Source: Paludibacteraceae bacterium (GTDB lineage: Bacteria; Bacteroidota; Bacteroidia; Bacteroidales; Paludibacteraceae). From it: a DNA stretch of 64,000 bases. The position numbers and the translations under genes are program-made. Under the pieces are notes generated by a model that worked only from the letters and a program-made list of their open reading frames with translations, did not search any database and was not told the DNA's origin. The stretch is from assembly GCA_024692565.1 (NCBI GenBank), contig JAILMN010000025.1, forward strand, positions 1-64,000, read 5' to 3'. Numbering within the stretch: position 1 is the first letter of the stretch; the number at the start of each line of letters is the position of its first letter. This document shows positions 19,424 through 29,171 of this stretch, piece by piece.

Positions 19424-20992
19424 GTGAACAGGTGGCTTAAGTACATAGTATTGGCGGCGAACATCGTGTATTTCACGGTGATGGCGTTAGCGTTGCCTCT
19501 GGGATTTGAGGAGAACGACGATGTGATGATGGCGCTGATTGCCAACGGCTCCTATTCGGGCACGCCGGACTTTCACTTGGTCTATATCAACGTGCTATAC
19601 GGCATGATGCTGGCGGGACTCTATTCGCTGACAACGGCTATCGAATGGTACACACTCTCGTTCGCAGTGCTGCACATCCTGTCGATGAGTTGCATCAGTT
19701 ATTGCCTGCTGACCATCCCTAACCGCTCGCGCTGGGAACGCATCTTATGGCTCGTGGCGCTCTATGTGCTCTGGGCACGTATCATCGTGGCGCTGCAGTT
19801 TACCACGACCGCAGGTCTGGTCTGCTTGGCGGGATGTATGCTGCTGCTGCGGGAGAGTAAGAAAGCCCGTTGGAGCGGTGCCGCACTCGTCGTCATCGGT
19901 GCGCTGATACGCTTCATGGCTGCCGGACTTGTCGGGCTGCTCATGGCGCCCATTATCCTCTATACCTATCGTTTTGAATGGCGCAAATACATGGCGGTAG
20001 CAATGATGCTGACCGCCGTTGTAGGTTGCCGCGTATTCAATCAGAAGATGTACGACCGCGATCCGGAATGGAAACAGTACCGCGAGTATAACCAACTGAG
20101 GGCACAGCTGAACGACAACCCCAACGCACACACGCTGCGACCCGAACAGCTGCCGGAGAATGTCGATTGGGTGGACTATCGTCTGCTGCTGCTCTTCCTG
20201 CCCGATGCTGAACAGATAGACCTGCCTACCATCCGTCAACTGAGCGCTACGGCAGGCGAAGTGCCGCTGAGCAAACAGATACGTAATGTGCAGCGGCTGG
20301 ATAAATATGCGGTCGAACTGATCATCCTCGGCGCACTGCTCGTGATGATGATCCTCACTACCGGCAACCGCAATAAGTATATTTTTCTCATTCTCTATAC
20401 GCTCTTTGTCATCGCGCTGATGGTGCACGTGAGCCTCGACGGTTTCCTCAAGAACCGTGTGTTCCTTTGCATACTGATTCCGCTGCTGCTGACCGATTTT
20501 ATGTTGCTGCCCAAGACCACCGGACTCAAGCGTCGCTGGGGTATAGGTCTGGCGATGGCGGTACTCAGCGCCTGGTACGTCTATCAGACCGGACGCGAGT
20601 GTGTGACGGAGTCGTATAACCGCTACTTATGGCAACGCCTGCAGCAGCCCGTCCTGGCGTATATGCCCGATGGCGCGTATGTCTCGACGATAGGTACATC
20701 CATGACGGTGGAGGCTACCAACCCCTGGAATATATGGCCGCTGCCCTACCGCAAATATACGCTCGGTTGGATGACCTGTAACCCGCTCAATAAGCCCCTT
20801 GGACACAGCTATCGCACGCTGTTGCGCGACGATGTGTATGTGTTCACCGATGTCGAAGGATACAAGCGCGAGAAAACCGCTGTTCCGCGGATCTGCGAAC
20901 AGATAGAAAAACACTACGGTGTGCCGACGAAGATCGTCCCGATCTGTCACAACGGACGCTACGCGCTGATTAAATTAGCAATTAAGAATTAA
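19424..20992 (+). CDS. polytopic membrane protein, possible GT-C glycosyltransferase, GTG start
   Basis: Multiple TM segments; acidic loop GFEENDDVMM after TM1, as in GT-C enzymes. Confidence 0.55.
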   Translation: MNRWLKYIVLAANIVYFTVMALALPLGFEENDDVMMALIANGSYSGTPDFHLVYINVLYGMMLAGLYSLTTAIEWYTLSFAVLHILSMSCISYCLLTIPNRSRWERILWLVALYVLWARIIVALQFTTTAGLVCLAGCMLLLRESKKARWSGAALVVIGALIRFMAAGLVGLLMAPIILYTYRFEWRKYMAVAMMLTAVVGCRVFNQKMYDRDPEWKQYREYNQLRAQLNDNPNAHTLRPEQLPENVDWVDYRLLLLFLPDAEQIDLPTIRQLSATAGEVPLSKQIRNVQRLDKYAVELIILGALLVMMILTTGNRNKYIFLILYTLFVIALMVHVSLDGFLKNRVFLCILIPLLLTDFMLLPKTTGLKRRWGIGLAMAVLSAWYVYQTGRECVTESYNRYLWQRLQQPVLAYMPDGAYVSTIGTSMTVEATNPWNIWPLPYRKYTLGWMTCNPLNKPLGHSYRTLLRDDVYVFTDVEGYKREKTAVPRICEQIEKHYGVPTKIVPICHNGRYALIKLAIKN

Positions 20993-20996
20993 GCAT

Positions 20997-21923
20997 ATGT
21001 ATAAACAAAGTTTATCGGTGGTGATACCGATTTATAATGACGAAGAGGTCATCGCGGAGTTGTTACGTCGCCTGACGGCGGTACTGACGCAGATCGTGAA
21101 GGACTACGAGATCATCCTGGTGGACGATGGCAGTCGCGACCGCTCGTGGAGCGTCATGCAGTCCGAGCGTCAGCAACGCGAACATCTGCGCATTGCGCGC
21201 CTGAGCCGTAATTTCGGTCAGCAGAACGCGATTGCAGCAGGACTGTCCTTGACAACCAAAGACCTCATCGTACTCATGGACTCCGACCTGCAGGATCGAC
21301 CCGAAGACATCCCGGTGCTCATCGGTGCACTCTTGGCAGACCCGCAGGCAACGATGTCGATCGCACAATGGCAAGAGCGCAAGGACAGTCGCATGAAGAT
21401 CGCCGTGTCGCGTTTGTTCCAACGCGTAAGCAACAGCATCACCGATATCCACACGATGCCGCGCTTGGGTATCTTCCGCGTGATGCAAAAGAGTGTCGTC
21501 GAAGAGTTGCGCCGTTTCCCGGAGAAAACCGCTACGGCTGTCAGCCTGCTCTATTATATCGGTAGTCATTACGTCGCTGTGCCGCTCAAACGCGACGCAC
21601 GTTTTGCCGGAACGAGCGGGTATAACTTACGTAAGATGCTGCAGCTCACTTTCGCGCGTATTTTCTCCTTCTCGATGTTCCCCATCCGCATGGTGACCTA
21701 CATGGGTGCGCTGCTCTGCTTCGGCTCGATGATCGCCGCGCTTGTGCTTATCATCTATAAGATCATGGGCAACGTCCTCGCCGGTTGGACAAGTATGATG
21801 GTGCTGATGCTCTTCCTCTTCGGACTCAACTTCGCTTTCCTCGGCATCTTGGGCGAATACATCGGTCGTATCTTCTTGGAAACCAAACAGCGTCCGAACT
21901 TCATTATTGATCAAGTGTTATGA
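20997..21923 (+). CDS. GT2 family glycosyltransferase (polyprenyl-phosphate sugar synthase type, ArnC/GtrB-like)
   Basis: LSVVIPIYNDEEVI..EIILVDDGSRDRSW...NFGQQNAIAAGL...DLIVLMDSDLQDRPEDIP, two C-terminal TMs. Confidence 0.9.
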   Translation: MYKQSLSVVIPIYNDEEVIAELLRRLTAVLTQIVKDYEIILVDDGSRDRSWSVMQSERQQREHLRIARLSRNFGQQNAIAAGLSLTTKDLIVLMDSDLQDRPEDIPVLIGALLADPQATMSIAQWQERKDSRMKIAVSRLFQRVSNSITDIHTMPRLGIFRVMQKSVVEELRRFPEKTATAVSLLYYIGSHYVAVPLKRDARFAGTSGYNLRKMLQLTFARIFSFSMFPIRMVTYMGALLCFGSMIAALVLIIYKIMGNVLAGWTSMMVLMLFLFGLNFAFLGILGEYIGRIFLETKQRPNFIIDQVL

Positions 21924-22579
21924 GTAGAAAAGTAGCGATATTAGGTGGTTTGGGCAACGGTGCTGTGGTAGCTGCTGCTATCGAGCACGCGCGCCGCATG
22001 GGTGCTACCGACCTGGAAGTAGCGGGTTTCCTCAATGACCGTACGCCGGTAGGTGAGAAAATCGATATGTTCCCCGTCATCGGTAAAGTGGAAGACGCCA
22101 AACGACTCTTGGACGAGGGCTATTGGTTCATCAATACCATCCTACGTATCGACGGCAACCGCGAACGCATAGCGATGTTCGAAGCACTGAATATACCGGA
22201 CGACCGCTTGGCAACTTTCGTGCATCCGATGGCGTATGTAGCACCGAGTGTGCAGTTGGGCGCAGGCTGTATCATCATGCCGCAGGTAGCGATGTCACCA
22301 GGCTCTAAGTTAGGCAAAGGTTGCATCATGATGGTGGGTGCTACGATGGGGCACGATAATATCGTCGGGGACTTCTGTCATATTGCCGCGCAAGCCTGCG
22401 TAGGCAGTTATTTGCGCATCGGCAAAGGGGTACACATCGGTTTCAATGCAACAATTCGTGAGAACCTCACCATTGGCGACAATGCGACCTTGGGCCAAGG
22501 AGCCGTACTTCTCAAGAACATGGGAGAGAACGAGATTTGGGTAGGTAATCCCGCTAAATTCTTACGTTATGCCGAATAA
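21920..22579 (+). CDS. NeuD/PglD-like sugar O/N-acyltransferase with left-handed beta-helix
   Basis: N-terminal GGLGNGAVVAAAIE; hexapeptide repeats ...LGAGCIIMPQVAMSPGSKLGKGCIMMVGATMGHDNIVGD...; C-terminus VGNPAKFLR. Confidence 0.85.
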   Translation: MSRKVAILGGLGNGAVVAAAIEHARRMGATDLEVAGFLNDRTPVGEKIDMFPVIGKVEDAKRLLDEGYWFINTILRIDGNRERIAMFEALNIPDDRLATFVHPMAYVAPSVQLGAGCIIMPQVAMSPGSKLGKGCIMMVGATMGHDNIVGDFCHIAAQACVGSYLRIGKGVHIGFNATIRENLTIGDNATLGQGAVLLKNMGENEIWVGNPAKFLRYAE

Positions 22580-22922
22580 ACATTACACATTAAACATTAC
22601 GCATATAGCGGTGCTTATCGGCGTAAACCTGCTCTACGCCTGCGTAGGTATTTGCACCAAACTGGCGTCGCAACAACCTACGTTCTCGCCGCTGTACATC
22701 TTCTGGTTCGTCTGCGCAGTCGCCATCATCGGTATCTATGCGATGTTATGGCAACAAGTGCTCAAACGCATCGACCTTGGTACAGCGTATATGTTCAAAG
22801 GCACCACACTCATCTTCACCATGCTCTTTGCGGCGCTGCTTTTCGGTGAAGCCATCACTGTCCCGAACATCATCGGTTCGATCATCATAGTAACAGGAAT
22901 AGTTCTTTTGGCACGCTCATGA
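22569..22922 (+). CDS. small EamA/SMR-like membrane protein (ArnE/F-like flippase half)
   Basis: Four-TM 117-aa protein; ...YMFKGTTLIFTMLFAALLFGEAITVPNIIGSIIIVTGIVLL. Confidence 0.75.
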   Translation: MPNKHYTLNITHIAVLIGVNLLYACVGICTKLASQQPTFSPLYIFWFVCAVAIIGIYAMLWQQVLKRIDLGTAYMFKGTTLIFTMLFAALLFGEAITVPNIIGSIIIVTGIVLLARS

Positions 22923-23254
22923 AATACGCACTTATCGCATTAGCAGTTGTGTTTGCATCAGCCTGCGCGCAGATGTTACTCAAACAGGGAGCACGGAAGA
23001 ATTACTCGCCGTGGTGGAAACAGTATGTCAACGCATGGGTCATCAGCGGTTACGCCGTGATGTTCATCGCGATGATAGTCAATATATGGTGTATGAGCAA
23101 AGGACTGCTGCTCAAAGAACTGAGTATCATCGAGTCGATGAGTTATTTCTTTGTGCCTACGCTGTCATGGTTCATCTTCCGCGAACCCATCAATCGCCGT
23201 AAAGCCCTCGCTATCGGCATCATCATAATCGGAGTAATAGTATTTTTCCTATGA
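22919..23254 (+). CDS. small EamA/SMR-like membrane protein, second half of pair
   Basis: MKYALIALAVVFASACAQMLLKQGA...SYFFVPTLSWFIFREPINRRKALAIGIIIIGVIVFFL; 4-nt overlap with previous gene. Confidence 0.75.
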   Translation: MKYALIALAVVFASACAQMLLKQGARKNYSPWWKQYVNAWVISGYAVMFIAMIVNIWCMSKGLLLKELSIIESMSYFFVPTLSWFIFREPINRRKALAIGIIIIGVIVFFL

Positions 23255-24378
23255 TAAATTTCAATCAACCTCATCTGACGGGCAAGGAAGCCCATTACAT
23301 GTATGAAGCGGTGTTTGCCGGCAAACTGTCCGGTAACGGTCGATTCACCAAAGCGTGCCAGGCTTGGTTCGAGCAACGCTACGGTTTTCGCAAATGTCTG
23401 CTGACAACCAGCGGCACAGATGCACTCGAGATGTGCGCGATGCTCTGTGAGCTCAAACCCGGTGACGAGGTCATCGTGCCTTCTTATACCTTTGTTTCTA
23501 CCGCACTCGCCTTCCTTCGCGAAGGGGCTACGGTCGTGTTCGCGGACTCTATGAAACGCAATCCGAATATAGATGCAGAGACTCTTGAGGCTCTGATTAC
23601 TCCGCGCACCAAAGTCATCGTGCCCGTCCATTATGCCGGCGTAGCATGCGATATGGATGCCATCATGGCAGTAGCGAAGAAGCACAACCTCCTCGTGGTT
23701 GAAGATGCGGCGCAAGCTATCGACAGCTATTACAAGGGCAAACCCTTGGGCGGCATCGGACACCTCGCAGCTTTCTCGTTTCATGAGACCAAGAATATTA
23801 CCGCCGGAGGAGAAGGTGGTCTGCTCGTAGTCAACGACGAGCGCTTCGTGCGTCGCGCAGAGATCATATGGGAGAAAGGTACCAACCGCGCTGAATTCTT
23901 CCGCGGCGAAGTGAATAAATACGGATGGGTCGATATGGGATCGTCCTTCCTGCCGAGCGAAGTGAATGCAGCCTTCCTATGGGCACAACTCGAGAACATC
24001 GATGACATACAGGCGAAACGTACCGCCTTATGGAATCGCTATCACGAGCGTCTTAAACCGCTTGCGGATAAACAGTTCTTCACCTTGCCCGACATCCCGG
24101 ACTATGCGAGCAATAATGCCCACATGTTCTATCTCGTGCTGCCGAACTTGGAAGCCCGCACAGGGCTTATCAAACACCTTAAGGACAACGGTGCGTGCGC
24201 CGTATTCCATTATTTGAGCTTGCATTCCAGCCCGTATTATGCTTCGCGTCATGACGGTCGCGCGTTGCCGGAATGTGACCGCTATGCGGACTGCCTGGTG
24301 CGCCTGCCGCTGTTCTATGACCTCAAGATGGAAGAGGTAGATGCTATATGCGATTTGATCGAAACATATTATCGTTAA
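23251..24378 (+). CDS. wecE: dTDP-4-amino-4,6-dideoxygalactose transaminase (DegT/DnrJ/EryC1/StrS)
   Basis: GKLSGNGRFTKACQAWFEQRYG..LLTTSGTDALEMCAMLC..PGDEVIVPSYTFVSTA...VPVHYAGVACDMD.IM.VAKKHNLLVVEDAAQ...FSFHETKNITAGGEGG. Confidence 0.9.
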   Translation: MINFNQPHLTGKEAHYMYEAVFAGKLSGNGRFTKACQAWFEQRYGFRKCLLTTSGTDALEMCAMLCELKPGDEVIVPSYTFVSTALAFLREGATVVFADSMKRNPNIDAETLEALITPRTKVIVPVHYAGVACDMDAIMAVAKKHNLLVVEDAAQAIDSYYKGKPLGGIGHLAAFSFHETKNITAGGEGGLLVVNDERFVRRAEIIWEKGTNRAEFFRGEVNKYGWVDMGSSFLPSEVNAAFLWAQLENIDDIQAKRTALWNRYHERLKPLADKQFFTLPDIPDYASNNAHMFYLVLPNLEARTGLIKHLKDNGACAVFHYLSLHSSPYYASRHDGRALPECDRYADCLVRLPLFYDLKMEEVDAICDLIETYYR

Positions 24379-25901
24379 CCTTCCTGATTGCAGCCCTCGC
24401 ATGGACCTTATGGTTTGTGTTCGCAGGCTTCGGCAACCATCAAGACCCGCTCTACTGGCTCTATAAATACGAGCAGTTGGAAGGCGGTTGGATGGCGGCG
24501 GGTACACTGCTCGCAGGCGGTGCTATCGTCCGACTCTTCGGTGCTCAACTGCTGCCCTTACGCCTCGCCGGATGGCTCTGCACCGTCGCAGCCATCAGCC
24601 TTCCGTATATATGCCTGCTCGACAAAGAGCAACGACGAAACAACCTTCACTGGCTTGCACTTACCTTCCTGCTCATGGGCTACGGCGCGTTTCAGGAATT
24701 CAGTCCCGGAACTCTCACTGTCCTCCTCCTCTCCGCCATCTGTGTCTACGTAACTCAATCGTCAATCAATCCTACCTCGTCAATCGTTCAATCGTCAATT
24801 CTGACAGCCGTCCTTGCCGGTCTGGCTGTCGCCGTTCGTTTCCCCAACATCCTTGTCCTGCTGATCCTCATCCCTCTATGGCGCAAACGCGCACTATGGC
24901 TTGTACCTATCGCTGCGGCTGCAGCAGGACTCGTTTATCTGTTGGGCTTCTGGCTCATCACACCCGCACCGCTCGATGCCGCAATGAGCAGTCATGAAAT
25001 GATGTCGATGCTCACCAAACTGTGGGAGAAAAGCGGACTGCTGCTCGGTTACATGCTGATGGCGGTCGGTGTCTTGGCCTTCCGCGAAAAGAAATACGCC
25101 GGTTGGTTCATCGGCGCCGCCGTAGCACTCTTCATCCTCTATACCATCAAACCTACACAGTGGTATAACTTCGACCTCACCTACCTCATCTCCGCCTTCG
25201 TCCTTGTAATCGTGCTCGCTCAATCGTCAATCAATCGTACCTCGTCAATCGTCCAATCGTCAATAATGATTGTTGCTACTCTCGGTACTGACACCGCTTG
25301 GCTCAAACTCTTCCCTGCCGTGCTCTGCCTGCTGCCCGTAGCGTTAACCCAATACAAAAACCTTACCGAACGGCGCTTCTTATTCGAAGTGTTAGTCGTG
25401 CTCTGCGCCGTTGTTGTGGTGCGTTTCACAACGAATAGTGTAGGGAAGACCAACCTCCTCGAAGCGCGTACCGTTTCTGCCGTTTCGCCATACCGACACA
25501 TCGCTATCACACCTGCCGAAGAGCACCAACTCCTGCAGTACAAAGCCGACTTCGACAGCCTTTCCACCTTACACCAAACATCACACATCACACATCAAAC
25601 ATCAAACATCCTCTCCATCGGCCAGGAAAATCATCTCATGCGAGCCGTAACGGGTTGTGAGGCAGCGCGATACAATGAGTTTTGGTCGAATATCTTCGAC
25701 AGCGTCTATACCGCCAAATACCAACCCATCATCGAAGCCGAGCACCCGATTGTGTTCTGCTCCTTCTCCCCGCAATTCAAGACCAAACCCATATACAAAG
25801 ACCGCGAGAGTAGGTTAGAGCGTATGTTGCTCAACGCCGGCTATACCGCCATCAACCGCTCTGCATACAAATACATGATTTACGTCTATGACCCGGAATA
25901 A
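24348..25901 (+). CDS. polytopic membrane protein, possible GT-C glycosyltransferase
   Basis: About 10 TM helices; GFGNHQDPLYWLYKYEQLEGGWMAAGTLLAGGAIVRLFG; two in-frame heptad repeat insertions. Confidence 0.5.
   Translation: MRFDRNILSLTFLIAALAWTLWFVFAGFGNHQDPLYWLYKYEQLEGGWMAAGTLLAGGAIVRLFGAQLLPLRLAGWLCTVAAISLPYICLLDKEQRRNNLHWLALTFLLMGYGAFQEFSPGTLTVLLLSAICVYVTQSSINPTSSIVQSSILTAVLAGLAVAVRFPNILVLLILIPLWRKRALWLVPIAAAAAGLVYLLGFWLITPAPLDAAMSSHEMMSMLTKLWEKSGLLLGYMLMAVGVLAFREKKYAGWFIGAAVALFILYTIKPTQWYNFDLTYLISAFVLVIVLAQSSINRTSSIVQSSIMIVATLGTDTAWLKLFPAVLCLLPVALTQYKNLTERRFLFEVLVVLCAVVVVRFTTNSVGKTNLLEARTVSAVSPYRHIAITPAEEHQLLQYKADFDSLSTLHQTSHITHQTSNILSIGQENHLMRAVTGCEAARYNEFWSNIFDSVYTAKYQPIIEAEHPIVFCSFSPQFKTKPIYKDRESRLERMLLNAGYTAINRSAYKYMIYVYDPE
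24754..24799. repeat. CAATCGT-family repeat inside CDS, copy 1
   Basis: ctcaatcgtcaatcaatcctacctcgtcaatcgttcaatcgtcaat. Confidence 0.9.
25219..25264. repeat. CAATCGT-family repeat inside CDS, copy 2
   Basis: ctcaatcgtcaatcaatcgtacctcgtcaatcgtccaatcgtcaat; 44/46 identical to copy 1. Confidence 0.9.
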
Positions 25902-25918
25902 CGAAGTTAATCGTATCT

Positions 25919-26950
25919 ATGATTAAGAAATTCAATGATATAATAGCCGATTTGAAGGCCGACCAATACGCACCGGTGTACATCCTCTGCGGCGAAGAAC
26001 CGTATTATGCGGACCGCACGGTGGACTTCATCGCCGAGAATGCCTTGGATCCGATGGCGCGCGAGTTTGACCAGCAGATCCTCTACGGTCGCGACCTGCA
26101 AGGAGCCGACATAGCACCTGTCATCGGGGCAGCACGCGGTTTTGCCATGATGGGCAGACGCAAAGTCATCATCGTGCGCGAAGCGCAAGCAATCAAAAAA
26201 TGGGAAGCGCTCAATGCCTACCTCGATAACCTGATGCCGCAGAACGTGCTCGTTATCTGTTATAACGGCAAACCCGATAAGCGCCAAGGGGTGTGGAAAA
26301 AGGCGGCAGAGCATCCGCAAGTCGTGTGGTTGCAGTCCGATAAGTTGCGCGACTACGAAGTCGAACGATGGATCAGTTCGTATATCACGGACTTCAAGAA
26401 ACTGCATCCGGAGATTACCATCGATCCCAAAGTAGCACCTATCTTGGCTGACCACCTCGGAACCGACCTCTCTGCTATCGTAGGGGCGCTGCAGAAACTG
26501 ATTGACGGTCGTCCCGAAGGCGTCAACACCATTGATGCCGCACTCGTGGAACGCAATATCGGTATCTCCAAGGACTATAACATCATGGAGCTGCAGAGTG
26601 CCCTCATCCGCGGAGATATCGTCAAAGCCAACCGTATCACGCGCTATTTCGCGTCATCCAAAGACCATCCGATCATTCGCGAACTCGCGCCGCTCTTCTC
26701 CTTCTTCTCCAATCTGCTCATGTATCATTACATGCCCGATAAGTCGCAAACAAACGTAGCGCGCGAATTAGGCATCAATCCCTATTTCGTGAAGGACTAC
26801 GAAACAGCTGCCAAGCGGTACCCGGCAGGCAAAACATTCTTGATTATCGGATATTTGCGCGAGATAGATGCGCGAAGTAAAGGCGTCAATAATCCCTCAG
26901 CGAAGGACGCAGACCTTTGGAAGGAGTTGATCTTCCGTATTATGCATTGA
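25919..26950 (+). CDS. holA: DNA polymerase III subunit delta
   Basis: KADQYAPVYILCGEEPYYADRTVDFI...DPMAREFDQQILYGRD...GRRKVIIVREAQ...IVGALQKLIDG. Confidence 0.9.
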   Translation: MIKKFNDIIADLKADQYAPVYILCGEEPYYADRTVDFIAENALDPMAREFDQQILYGRDLQGADIAPVIGAARGFAMMGRRKVIIVREAQAIKKWEALNAYLDNLMPQNVLVICYNGKPDKRQGVWKKAAEHPQVVWLQSDKLRDYEVERWISSYITDFKKLHPEITIDPKVAPILADHLGTDLSAIVGALQKLIDGRPEGVNTIDAALVERNIGISKDYNIMELQSALIRGDIVKANRITRYFASSKDHPIIRELAPLFSFFSNLLMYHYMPDKSQTNVARELGINPYFVKDYETAAKRYPAGKTFLIIGYLREIDARSKGVNNPSAKDADLWKELIFRIMH

Positions 26951-27418
26951 TGGTTGCCACATAGACGGCAAGCCGTGCATATTCACCCAAATCATACTGT
27001 CCAACATCGCAGGCGTGAACGGATGCTCTACCGGCATCTCCGGTTCGTCTATCGCTTCAGGCAGCAGATGTAGCTCTTCGCTATACGTGTCGTAGTACAC
27101 CTCCCGCTCGTGCGTCAGCTGCGCCATCACTTTCGGGTATATCTTATCGAAAAGTTGCGGGTGCGCGGTGTACCATACCAGCGATGAATCGAACTCGGCC
27201 TGCGTGATACCGTGCTTCTCCAGCACCTGCGCATAATAAATGGCCTTCACCTCCGATTCGGAATTCTGTACACCCGATATCTGCAGCAACGCATCGGTCT
27301 TATGCAGATCAATCAGCACTTTTCGCATTTCCCACGAATGCAAGATCCCCTTCGGTCGGCAACCGATAAGCACCAACGCGCAGAACACAATCCATCCTAT
27401 TTTGCGTATTGTCGTCAT
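26897..27418 (-). CDS. DUF4296-like lipoprotein
   Basis: Start at 27418 ([20 protein letters not shown]); located just after lspA as in other Bacteroidales; the listed longer ORF overlaps lspA. Confidence 0.8.
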   Translation of the reverse strand: MTTIRKIGWIVFCALVLIGCRPKGILHSWEMRKVLIDLHKTDALLQISGVQNSESEVKAIYYAQVLEKHGITQAEFDSSLVWYTAHPQLFDKIYPKVMAQLTHEREVYYDTYSEELHLLPEAIDEPEMPVEHPFTPAMLDSMIWVNMHGLPSMWQPSMHNTEDQLLPKVCVLR

Positions 27419-27969
27419 TTCGAATTCAACTCCTTCATGTAAAACAGCACAATCACCGCTACGGCACAGGTGATGCAGCTGTCTGCGAAGTTGAATACGG
27501 GACGGAAGAATAGTACCTCGCCGGCACTGTTGCGAATGAGCGGGAAGTAAAACATATCGACCACGCGACCGAAGAACCAACCCGTGCCTTGGAATAGTTT
27601 GCCGTAGAAAATACAATCGATGATGTTGCCTAGCGCGCCGGCGATGATGAACGCGATGCAAGCGATGTAGCCGTCCTTCACCTCCGGCTTGCGCACTAAC
27701 GTGCTAACGTACCAACTCAGCAACCCTACCGCTAACAACCGGAAAAGCGTCAGCGCCAACTTGCTGAACCATTCGATGCCAAACGCCATTCCGTTGTTCT
27801 CGATATAGCAAAGCCAAAACCATGAGGTCACCTCATGGCTCTCGCCTAACGCAAAATTGCGCACCACGAGCGACTTGATGATCTGGTCAAGTACTACCGC
27901 GCAGAACACGATGGACACTACAGCCCAAATGCGCTTTTTACTTCTGTCAATCGATTCAGTTTCTCCCAT
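27415..27969 (-). CDS. lspA: signal peptidase II
   Basis: [11 protein letters not shown]...[11 protein letters not shown]...[22 protein letters not shown]...FNFADSCI. Confidence 0.95.
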   Translation of the reverse strand: MGETESIDRSKKRIWAVVSIVFCAVVLDQIIKSLVVRNFALGESHEVTSWFWLCYIENNGMAFGIEWFSKLALTLFRLLAVGLLSWYVSTLVRKPEVKDGYIACIAFIIAGALGNIIDCIFYGKLFQGTGWFFGRVVDMFYFPLIRNSAGEVLFFRPVFNFADSCITCAVAVIVLFYMKELNSK

Positions 27970-29171
27970 GTGAATAATTCTACTTCACGTGTATATTCCT
28001 TGCCGTCCGAGTCGATGAAAGTTTTGGTGACTACCTCGTTCGTGCGACCCATGTGGCCGTATTTGGCGGTTTCTTCATACATCGGTTGCGTGAGCTTCAA
28101 CTCGCGGATGATAGCGGCGGGACGAAGGTCGAACAGACGACTTACTATCTGCGCAATCTCCGCATCGCTCTTGTTCACCTGCGCCGTTCCGTAGGTGTTT
28201 ACGTATAGCGACACCGGTTCAGCGACACCGATGGCGTAACTCACTTGCACCAATGCCTCGTGTGCCACACCGGCTGCAACCAAGTGCTTCGCAATCCATC
28301 GAGCCGCATACGCTGCCGAACGGTCCACTTTCGACGGATCCTTACCGCTGAATGCACCGCCTCCGTGCGCACCGCGACCGCCGTACGTATCAACGATGAT
28401 CTTACGACCCGTCAAACCCGTGTCGCCGTGAGGACCGCCGATCACGAAATTACCCGTCGGATTAACTAATAACTTCGCGTTCTTGTCCTCCAAAAACTGC
28501 TCCAATAGATGCCCGTAGCGGCTGTCGCGCTTCGCTACGCGCGGCAGCAGGATAGCGATGATGTCCTTCTTGATCATTTCGGGTGTCACACCCTCGTCAT
28601 GTTGCGTAGAGAGCACAATCGTGTCGATACGAACCGGACGGTTCTGCTGATCGTATTCAATCGTCACCTGACTCTTGCTGTCCGGACGCAGATAGGTCAT
28701 CTGCTTGCCTTCTTTGCGTATACGCGCGAGTGTATATACTAAGGTGTGCGCTAAGTCCAGTGTCAGCGGCATATAGTTGTCCGTCTCGTCGGTTGCGTAA
28801 CCGAACATCATACCTTGGTCTCCGGCGCCTTGCTCTTCCTCTTTCTCGCGACTCACACCCATATTGATGTCTGCCGACTGCGAATGAAGAGCCGTGAAGA
28901 TTCCGCAACTCTCTGCTTCGAACTTATACTCCGATTTCGTGTATCCGATCTCGGCTATCGTCTTGCGCACGATGATGGGTATATCTACCCATCCGTTGCA
29001 ACTCACCTCGCCGGCTATCACCACTTGACCCGTGGTACACAGCGTTTCACATGCTACGTGCGCAGAAGGATCCTGCGCTAACATGTTGTCCAAAATAGCG
29101 TCCGATATCTGATCGCTCACCTTGTCCGGATGCCCCTCAGATACCGACTCTGATGTAAAAAGATAATTCAT
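27918..29171 (-). CDS. metK: S-adenosylmethionine synthetase
   Basis: [28 protein letters not shown]...[40 protein letters not shown]; start corrected to 29171. Confidence 0.97.
   Translation of the reverse strand: MNYLFTSESVSEGHPDKVSDQISDAILDNMLAQDPSAHVACETLCTTGQVVIAGEVSCNGWVDIPIIVRKTIAEIGYTKSEYKFEAESCGIFTALHSQSADINMGVSREKEEEQGAGDQGMMFGYATDETDNYMPLTLDLAHTLVYTLARIRKEGKQMTYLRPDSKSQVTIEYDQQNRPVRIDTIVLSTQHDEGVTPEMIKKDIIAILLPRVAKRDSRYGHLLEQFLEDKNAKLLVNPTGNFVIGGPHGDTGLTGRKIIVDTYGGRGAHGGGAFSGKDPSKVDRSAAYAARWIAKHLVAAGVAHEALVQVSYAIGVAEPVSLYVNTYGTAQVNKSDAEIAQIVSRLFDLRPAAIIRELKLTQPMYEETAKYGHMGRTNEVVTKTFIDSDGKEYTREVELFTWEKLNRLTEVKSAFGL

Noticed and set aside
24754-25264. Heptad blocks considered as a CRISPR array
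   Set aside because: No 25-40 bp repeat/spacer alternation, units are 7 bp and degenerate, and no cas genes are present.
27419-27661. N-terminal extension of the 26897-27661 ORF
   Set aside because: Lies antisense-frame within lspA coding sequence; the lipoprotein signal starts at 27418.
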